DNA from: Gammaproteobacteria bacterium | Lineage (GTDB): Bacteria > Pseudomonadota > Gammaproteobacteria > Pseudomonadales > Pseudohongiellaceae | Direction: 5' to 3' | NCBI GenBank assembly: GCA_026710425.1 | Contig: JAPORB010000089.1 | Span: 1 to 37,005, forward strand | DNA: 37,005 nt | Shown: positions 28,461 to 37,005 of the stretch, one piece after another | How the letters are laid out: each line of letters begins with the position of its first letter | Numbering within the stretch: position 1 is the first letter of the stretch | Notes under the pieces: generated by a model | The model's input: the letters and a program-made list of their open reading frames with translations, nothing else | Told to the model about the DNA's origin: nothing | The model's database searches: none | Made by a program: the position numbers and the translations under genes

Positions 28461-29378
28461 ATGAAAGACAGCAAGAAACTGGGCAAAGGGCTGGAAGCAC
28501 TGCTTAGACAAGCCACTACTGAAAATATGGAGGGTCTGCTTGATCGCGCTGCAGATGCAGAGGTGGATGAGACTACCGTTTCAGATAATGTCAGCAGTGG
28601 TGAACTTAAAACCATACCTGTTGACCTAATTCAGCGTGGCAAATATCAGCCGCGAACGGCTATGCACCAGGAATCTCTCGAAGAACTGGCCGCCTCCATC
28701 AGAACCCAAGGGATTATTCAACCTATTGTGGTGCGATCAGTCGCTGCCGGTAAATTTGAAATAATTGCTGGTGAAAGACGCTGGCGTGCAGTGCAGTTGG
28801 CTGGTTTGCAGGAAATACCTGCTCTGGTTAAGCAGGTCGATAATGAGACAGCGATTGCCATGGCACTAATTGAAAACATACAGCGCGAAGACCTGGGAGC
28901 ATTGGAAGAGGCGGTCGCCCTGAAGAGGTTGCAGGATGAGTTTAGTCTTACCCAACAGCAGGTTGCTGATGCGGTAGGCAAGTCGCGCGCCACTGTAGCC
29001 AATCTTATGCGGCTTGTGCATTTGCACCCTGAGGTGCGCAGTATGCTTGAGAAGGGGGAATTGGACATGGGACATGCCCGCGCCTTGTTATCCCTACCGG
29101 ATTCCATCCAGCCACAGATTGCTCGAGAGGTGCTTAAGCGAAATTTGACGGTACGTCAGACAGAAAAACTGGTTCGGCGTGAACTGTCTGGAAACAATGG
29201 CGTAGGCAACGAGGATAAAAAGGTAACAGATCCAGACATTAAGAACCTGGAAAATGGCTTGGCCGAGAAATTGGGTGCCAGAGTGTTAATCCAGCATACT
29301 GCCCAAGGCAAGGGCAAGCTGGTGGTCAACTACAATAGCCTAGATGAGTTAGATGGCATTCTTGCCCACATTAACTAG
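28461..29378 (+). CDS. parB: Chromosome partitioning protein ParB (Spo0J)
   Basis: CTP-dependent clamp that loads on parS and spreads along DNA near the origin. The 305 residues include an N-terminal ParA-stimulating segment starting with MKDSKKLGKGLEALLRQ. The CTPase domain has GKYQPR near 59, GERRWRAVQLAG near 103-114 and ENIQREDLGALEEA near 138. The helix-turn-helix LTQQQVADAVGKSRATVANL is near 158-177, and a C-terminal dimerisation domain ends at LAHIN. All family boxes are intact. It closes the mnmG-rsmG-parA-parB set; a 328-base gap follows before the ATP synthase genes. Confidence 0.96.
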   Translation: MKDSKKLGKGLEALLRQATTENMEGLLDRAADAEVDETTVSDNVSSGELKTIPVDLIQRGKYQPRTAMHQESLEELAASIRTQGIIQPIVVRSVAAGKFEIIAGERRWRAVQLAGLQEIPALVKQVDNETAIAMALIENIQREDLGALEEAVALKRLQDEFSLTQQQVADAVGKSRATVANLMRLVHLHPEVRSMLEKGELDMGHARALLSLPDSIQPQIAREVLKRNLTVRQTEKLVRRELSGNNGVGNEDKKVTDPDIKNLENGLAEKLGARVLIQHTAQGKGKLVVNYNSLDELDGILAHIN

Positions 29379-29706
29379 AAAACCCTAGCTTTTGGTCGCA
29401 AGTTGTCAGATCGGTTCAGTTCGTCTAACTACTTATTGGATATCACTGATTTATGGTACTTAACCTCACGTTTACAAAATCCCGTTTTATGTCATTCTGG
29501 CAGTTGCGGTCTCGGCTCAATGCACTTATAATGCGCCCGCTTTTGGTGACCACCAATGCATAAACTTGAGCAAATAAATGGTTGAGCTCAGGTCCTGGCG
29601 GACCGGTTTGGATTTGAATCTGTTTACAGCACGTCTGAGAATCACCCTGGTAACTGCACTCTGATTTCAGCTTAAAACCCGGCTTTATGGTCGACCCAGT
29701 CTGATT
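29379..29706. other. Regulatory region between parB and the atp operon
   Basis: No gene is seen in these 328 bases. The region holds the predicted atp promoter (29504-29532), a dyad just after its -10, and a second small hairpin GGTCC-TGGC-GGACC near 29592-29605. From the promoter to the atpI start there is a leader of about 165 bases, long enough for RNA structure. No terminator for parB is clear. Confidence 0.5.
29504..29532 (+). promoter_or_regulatory. Predicted promoter of the ATP synthase operon
   Basis: TTGCGG (29504-29509) and a perfect TATAAT (29527-29532) are separated by exactly 17 bases. Transcription would start near 29539. The dyad TTGGTG-AC-CACCAA at 29543-29556 lies at the start of the transcript and could be an operator or a leader hairpin. 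Confidence 0.55.
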
Positions 29707-30994
<1,288 letters not shown>

Positions 30995-31012
30995 ATTCCG
31001 AACCACATCTGA

Positions 31013-31291
<279 letters not shown>

Positions 31292-31319
31292 TTGTCCATA
31301 TCTTAACGGAGAATGTACC

Positions 31320-31790
31320 GTGAATCTTAATGCAACATTGATTGGCCAATCCATAGCCTTCATTGTTTTCCTCTGGTTCTGTCGCCAGTACGTCTGGCCA
31401 CTATTTGCTGCCATTATGGAAGAGCGCAAGCAGAAAATAGCCGACGGTCTTGAGGCGGCTGCCCGAGCTGAAAAAGATCTGGCATTGGCCCAGACCAAGG
31501 CCACTGACCAGTTGCGAGAGGCCAAGGCCGAGGCGGCTATTATTATTGAACAGGCAAACCGACGAGCGACTCAGATAGTTGATGAGGCCAAGGAACAGGC
31601 AAGGGAAGAAGGCCAGCGCATTATCGCTGGTGCCCAGGCTGAAATTGAACAGGAAGTAAACCGGGCCAGGGAAGCATTGCGAAGCAGGGTGTCTGATATT
31701 GCTGTAGCAGGTGCCCGCAAAATTCTTGAGGGGTCTGTGGATAGGGCTGCCAACGAAGAAATGTTGAGCAAGCTGGCCGCTGAGCTATAG
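31320..31790 (+). CDS. atpF: ATP synthase Fo subunit b
   Basis: Peripheral stalk subunit. The 156 residues start with one membrane helix ([20 protein letters not shown] near 7-26) and continue as a long charged helix rich in Ala, Glu, Lys and Arg that dimerises as a right-handed coiled coil and binds subunit delta. Length equals E. coli b (156). The start is GTG at 31320 with GGAG eight bases upstream. It lies between atpE and atpH with short gaps. Confidence 0.96.
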   Translation: MNLNATLIGQSIAFIVFLWFCRQYVWPLFAAIMEERKQKIADGLEAAARAEKDLALAQTKATDQLREAKAEAAIIIEQANRRATQIVDEAKEQAREEGQRIIAGAQAEIEQEVNRAREALRSRVSDIAVAGARKILEGSVDRAANEEMLSKLAAEL

Positions 31791-31803
31791 ACAGAATTTA
31801 AAC

Positions 31804-32340
31804 ATGGCCGAATTAACTACACTTGCGCGCCCTTATGCCCGTGCTGCATTTGAACTGGCCGCCAGGGACAATGCCCTAGGCCAGTGGTCCCAAATGCTGG
31901 GCGTAGCTGCCGCGGTGTCGACACAGGCAGCTGTCCGCTCCTTGCTCATTAACCCAGCTCTTTCAGCAGAACAGGTGGCCACTGCATTTCTGAAGGTATG
32001 CGGTGAAGCAGTGGATAGCAAGATTCAAAATCTAGTTCGACTGCTAGCAGAGAATCGGCGGTTGCAGTTGTTGCCCGCCGTGTCAGAACTGTTTGAACAG
32101 TTCAAGGCCGCTCGCGAACAGTCAGTCGATGTTGAAATAACTACCGCATATCAAATCAGCCCGGAAATAACCGCCATACTCACTGAGGCACTGAAGACAC
32201 GTCTAAGTCGGGAAATCAGGCTAGCAACACAGGTTGATGAGGGACTGATCGGTGGTGCCATTATCCGCGCAGGCGATACCGTGATCGACAGTTCTGTCCG
32301 CGGCAAACTTAACAAACTAGCTGAATCATTGAGTGCATAA
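31804..32340 (+). CDS. atpH: ATP synthase F1 subunit delta
   Basis: Connects the b-subunit stalk to the top of the alpha-beta hexamer. The 178-residue product has the N-terminal helical domain beginning LARPYARAAFELA near 7-19 and the conserved C-terminal GLIGGAIIRAGDTVIDSSVR near 147-166. Length and motifs match E. coli delta (177). It is 13 bases after atpF and 42 before atpA. Confidence 0.96.
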   Translation: MAELTTLARPYARAAFELAARDNALGQWSQMLGVAAAVSTQAAVRSLLINPALSAEQVATAFLKVCGEAVDSKIQNLVRLLAENRRLQLLPAVSELFEQFKAAREQSVDVEITTAYQISPEITAILTEALKTRLSREIRLATQVDEGLIGGAIIRAGDTVIDSSVRGKLNKLAESLSA

Positions 32341-32382
32341 TTCAATCAGGAGGCCCCAAGGGCAGTAATACAGGAAACCAAG

Positions 32383-33927
32383 ATGCAACAACTGAATCCT
32401 GCTGAAATCAGCGAAATTATCCAACAACGCATCGATAACCTTGATGTCTCCGTGCAGGCTAAAAACGAAGGCATCATCGTAAGTGTCTCTGACGGCATCA
32501 TCCGTATCCATGGCCTTGCCGACGTTATGTATGGCGAGATGATTGAATTTGAAGGCGGCCTTTATGGTATTGCTCTGAATCTGGAGCGCGACTCAGTTGG
32601 AGCTGTGGTACTGGGGGACTACCTAGGTCTGAAGGAAGGTCAACACTGTCAATGCACCAGTCGGATTCTGGAAGTTCCCGTGGGGCCAGAACTGGAAGGT
32701 CGAGTGGTGGATGCATTGGGACGGCCCATTGATGGCAAGGGACCAGTGGAAGCCAAGGAAACGGATGCCATCGAAAAGGTGGCCCCAGGGGTAATTGCCA
32801 GACAATCTGTTTCCCAACCAGTGCAAACCGGGCTAAAGTCCATTGATGCCATGACGCCCATTGGCCGAGGTCAGCGGGAGTTGATCATCGGTGACCGCGA
32901 GGTGGGCAAGACGGCGGTAGCCATAGACACCATCATCAACCAAAAAGGCAAGGATGTAAAATGTGTCTATGTGGCGGTAGGTCAGAAGGCATCATCAATT
33001 GCCAATGTGGTACAAAAGCTTGAAGAGCACGGTGCCATGGACTATACGGTGGTGGTTTCGGCTTCGGCTTCGGATCCGGCCGCCATGCAATTCATTGCCC
33101 CATATTCCGGCTGCACCATGGGTGAGTATTACCGCGACCGAGGTCAGGATGCCCTAATAATTTACGATGATCTCACCAAGCAAGCTTGGGCCTATCGCCA
33201 GATCTCCCTGCTGTTGAGAAGACCTCCGGGCCGGGAAGCCTATCCCGGCGATGTTTTTTATTTGCACTCCCGCCTTCTAGAGCGGGCTGCGAGAGTAAGT
33301 GCTAACTATGTTGAACAATTCACTGACGGTAAGGTCACTGGAAAGACAGGGTCATTGACGGCGTTGCCGGTTATTGAAACCCAGGCTGGCGATGTCTCGG
33401 CATTCGTTCCCACCAACGTGATCTCCATTACGGACGGCCAGATTTTCCTGGAGACAGACCTGTTCAATTCGGGGATCCGTCCTGCCATGAATCCTGGCAT
33501 TTCGGTTTCTCGTGTTGGGGGTGCTGCCCAGACCAAAATAATCAAGAAGCTGGGTGGTGGTATTCGTATTGCGTTGGCCCAGTACCGAGAACTGGCGGCC
33601 TTTGCGGCTTTTGCCTCTGATCTTGATGATGCGACTCGTGCCCAGCTTGAGCACGGGCAGCGTGTTACTGAACTGATGAAGCAAAAACAGTATTCTCCGT
33701 TGCAGATTGCAGAGATGGGCCTTTCCCTTTTTGCGGCCAATGAAGGCTATCTCAAAGAGGTTGCTCTCAACAAAGTCCTTGATTTTGAGTCATCCCTGTT
33801 GTCATTTGCCAATTCAGAGTATACGGAGTTGTTGGCACGAATTAATGAGACTGGTGACTGGGATGATGACATTGAGGGGCAGTACAGAGAAATTTTGGAG
33901 AAATTTGTAGCCACGCAATCGTACTAG
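32383..33927 (+). CDS. atpA: ATP synthase F1 subunit alpha
   Basis: Regulatory nucleotide-binding subunit of the F1 head. The 514 residues contain the P-loop GDREVGKTA near 170-178, the Walker B block [12 protein letters not shown] near 258-269, and the ATPase signature [14 protein letters not shown] near 366-379 with the arginine finger. ATG 32383 ([17 protein letters not shown]) has AGGA seven bases upstream. The gene is followed by an unusual 160-base gap before atpG. Confidence 0.97.
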   Translation: MQQLNPAEISEIIQQRIDNLDVSVQAKNEGIIVSVSDGIIRIHGLADVMYGEMIEFEGGLYGIALNLERDSVGAVVLGDYLGLKEGQHCQCTSRILEVPVGPELEGRVVDALGRPIDGKGPVEAKETDAIEKVAPGVIARQSVSQPVQTGLKSIDAMTPIGRGQRELIIGDREVGKTAVAIDTIINQKGKDVKCVYVAVGQKASSIANVVQKLEEHGAMDYTVVVSASASDPAAMQFIAPYSGCTMGEYYRDRGQDALIIYDDLTKQAWAYRQISLLLRRPPGREAYPGDVFYLHSRLLERAARVSANYVEQFTDGKVTGKTGSLTALPVIETQAGDVSAFVPTNVISITDGQIFLETDLFNSGIRPAMNPGISVSRVGGAAQTKIIKKLGGGIRIALAQYRELAAFAAFASDLDDATRAQLEHGQRVTELMKQKQYSPLQIAEMGLSLFAANEGYLKEVALNKVLDFESSLLSFANSEYTELLARINETGDWDDDIEGQYREILEKFVATQSY

Positions 33928-34087
33928 TTAAATATAGCCACGCTTGGAACAGCAAAAGTCTGCATCAGGAGTCGCTTCAAATCTTGTATATTCTGGAACA
34001 TATTGAATATGTATCTGGCGATATTGCAGTCTCCTCGCTAGCTGCAACACAGAAGTATTGAATGGTAGTAAAAGGAACTGATTGAAC
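33928..34087. other. Gap between atpA and atpG with a palindrome
   Basis: This intergenic stretch of 160 bases is longer than the other gaps in the operon (13-93 bases). It contains the perfect palindrome ACATATT-G-AATATGT at 33998-34012 and related ATATTC/GAATAT segments around it. No gene, strong promoter or terminator is seen; no T run follows the palindrome. Confidence 0.45.
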
Positions 34088-34948
34088 ATGGCTGGCGGCA
34101 AAGAGATACGCAACAAGATCTCGACGATCAAAAACACCCAAAAAATCACCAAGGCGATGGAGATGGTCTCGGCCAGCAAAATGCGCAAGGCACAGGACCG
34201 TATGAAGCTGGGCAAACCTTATGCTAAACGCATTCGTTCGGTGATTGGTCATATCGCAAATTCGAATCCAGAATATCATCATCAGTATTTCAATGTACGG
34301 GAAGTCCGGCGGGTTGGCTATATTGTAGTGGCTACAGATCGTGGTCTATGTGGCGGGTTGAACATCAACGCCTTCAAGGCGACGGTTGCTTCCATGAGGG
34401 AATGGGCCGACCAGAACATTGAGATTGACATCTGCACCATTGGTGGTCGTGCAGCAACTTTCTTTAACAGCCATGGTGGTAACGTGGTTGCCTCGGTGCG
34501 GGATATTGGGGATACGGCAGAGGTCGCAGATGTCATCGGTGCTGTTCGCACCATGCTGGATAGATTTGATGCCGGTGCTATCGATCGGTTGATGATTGTA
34601 AGCAATGAGTTTGTAAACACCATGTCCCATGTACCTACAGTCCACCAGCTGTTGCCGTTGTCTCCCTCGGGTGAGGAGGAATTAAAACATCACTGGGATT
34701 ATCTTTACGAGCCCGAGGCCAAACAGCTTCTCGACGGGCTGCTTATGCGCTTTATTGAATCACAGGTATACCAAGCTGTTGTGGAAAACAATGCCTGTGA
34801 ACAGGCAGCTCGAATGATTGCCATGAAGAGTGCATCGGATAATGCTGGTGATTTGATTGACAATCTGGGGCTGGCCTATAACAAGGCCCGTCAGGCAGCG
34901 ATTACCCAAGAACTGTCAGAAATCGCCGGGGGTGCGGCAGCAGTCTAG
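34088..34948 (+). CDS. atpG: ATP synthase F1 subunit gamma
   Basis: Central rotor shaft. The 286-residue product has the N-terminal helix [20 protein letters not shown], with [13 protein letters not shown] near 25-37, the DRGLCGGLN motif near 83-91, and the C-terminal helix block [20 protein letters not shown] with the terminal IT-QELSEI region. Length matches E. coli gamma (287). ATG 34088 gives the canonical Met-Ala-Gly start. A TTG six bases upstream is closer to the AAGGA site and is a less likely alternative. Confidence 0.96.
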   Translation: MAGGKEIRNKISTIKNTQKITKAMEMVSASKMRKAQDRMKLGKPYAKRIRSVIGHIANSNPEYHHQYFNVREVRRVGYIVVATDRGLCGGLNINAFKATVASMREWADQNIEIDICTIGGRAATFFNSHGGNVVASVRDIGDTAEVADVIGAVRTMLDRFDAGAIDRLMIVSNEFVNTMSHVPTVHQLLPLSPSGEEELKHHWDYLYEPEAKQLLDGLLMRFIESQVYQAVVENNACEQAARMIAMKSASDNAGDLIDNLGLAYNKARQAAITQELSEIAGGAAAV

Positions 34949-35020
34949 GCTGTATAGAGTCGCAAGATAAAGCGAACTAGTACAAACGATACCATGAATT
35001 ATTGAACAATTTTTAGGTAA

Positions 35021-36433
<1,413 letters not shown>

Positions 36434-36493
36434 ACCCGACAAAGCTGCCGATCTACCATAGACCGCAACACCACAGAAAGCAGGTAATCGCTT

Positions 36494-36916
36494 ATGGCCA
36501 TGACAATGCACTGCGACATCGTTAGTGCTGAGGAAAGCATATTTTCCGGTCTTATTGAGATGCTTATTGCAGCGGGTTCGCTGGGAGACCTTGGCATAGC
36601 ACCAGGCCATGCGCCTCTGCTGACGGACCTCATTCCGGGGCCGGTGCGTTTGATCAAACCGGGTGGTGAAGAGGTTGTGTACTATGTCTCTGGCGGGTTT
36701 CTTGAGGTTCAGAGTAGTGTGGTGACTCTGTTGGCAGACACGGCTCTGCGTGCTGGTGATATGGACGAGGCGGCAGCCCAGGAAGCAATGGCTGAAGCAG
36801 AGCGGGCAATGCAGGATTCAAGTGCAGAACTGGATTATGCCACCGCTGCTACCCGCTTGGCAGAAGCTTCGGCTCAATTGCGTGTCCTACGCCAGATGAA
36901 GAAGCATGCGCAGTAA
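36494..36916 (+). CDS. atpC: ATP synthase F1 subunit epsilon
   Basis: Inhibitory and coupling subunit bound to gamma and the c ring. The 140 residues have an N-terminal beta-sandwich domain, with [15 protein letters not shown] near 5-19, [19 protein letters not shown] near 31-49 and [10 protein letters not shown] near 64-73. A C-terminal pair of Ala-rich helices (about 88-135) follows, which can extend to block rotation. Length matches E. coli epsilon (139). It closes the nine-gene operon. Confidence 0.96.
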   Translation: MAMTMHCDIVSAEESIFSGLIEMLIAAGSLGDLGIAPGHAPLLTDLIPGPVRLIKPGGEEVVYYVSGGFLEVQSSVVTLLADTALRAGDMDEAAAQEAMAEAERAMQDSSAELDYATAATRLAEASAQLRVLRQMKKHAQ

Positions 36917-37005
36917 TCGACAAGATGTTTAAGATGGGGATATAAATTTCGTAACTTCTCAATAACCCGTGGCAATGGCCAATATTGGTACTAGCCTTGA
37001 TTAAC
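36917..37005. other. End of window after atpC
   Basis: These 89 bases hold no start of a recognisable gene and no clear Rho-independent terminator. In Pseudomonas-type genomes glmU usually follows, but nothing here shows it. Confidence 0.5.

Overview
This window is the chromosome-origin neighbourhood of a gammaproteobacterium. The gene order (def-fmt-rsmB-trkA-trkH, glyQ-glyS-gmhB-plsC, dnaA-dnaN-recF-gyrB, rpmH-rnpA-yidD-yidC-mnmE, mnmG-rsmG-parA-parB, atpIBEFHAGDC) is the layout known from Pseudomonas and marine relatives such as Marinobacter and Alcanivorax. The closest recalled protein matches (TrkA, RecF, AtpE, YidC N-terminus) point the same way. Base composition looks near 50% GC. I cannot name a genus from the sequence alone.

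Layout. Positions 1-1500 are an accessory patch. It holds the start of an IS630-like transposase running off the left edge, about 650 bases without a recognisable gene, and a two-gene minus-strand module made of a 59-residue ORF and a Fic-domain protein. From 1763 to 7504 the plus strand carries peptide deformylase, Met-tRNA formyltransferase, the 16S rRNA m5C967 methylase and the TrkA/TrkH potassium uptake pair. A minus-strand LpxL-type acyltransferase follows. The plus strand then carries both glycyl-tRNA synthetase subunits, GmhB and PlsC.

From 13207 to 19552 the minus strand carries gyrB, recF, dnaN and dnaA. The dnaA-rpmH intergenic region (about 19553-20270) holds DnaA boxes beside AT-rich DNA and is the likely oriC. 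Rightward from there run rpmH, rnpA, yidD, yidC, mnmE, mnmG, rsmG, parA and parB, then the complete F1Fo ATP synthase operon to 36916. Two near-perfect parS-like palindromes sit inside recF, giving the ParA/ParB pair plausible binding sites 3-4 kb from oriC.

How it fits together: DnaA, the beta clamp, RecF and GyrB start and support replication. ParA/ParB/parS segregates the origin. RnpA, YidD, YidC, MnmE, MnmG, RsmG, Def, Fmt, RsmB and GlyQS serve translation, tRNA/rRNA modification and membrane insertion. The ATP synthase and Trk genes handle membrane energetics and ions. The core is ordinary. The points most worth a second look are the Fic module with its in-frame upstream small ORF, the matched dyad promoters between that module and def, the parS sites embedded in recF codons, an insertion in MnmG, an altered nucleotide-binding loop in TrkA, and a dyad-containing gap between atpA and atpG.
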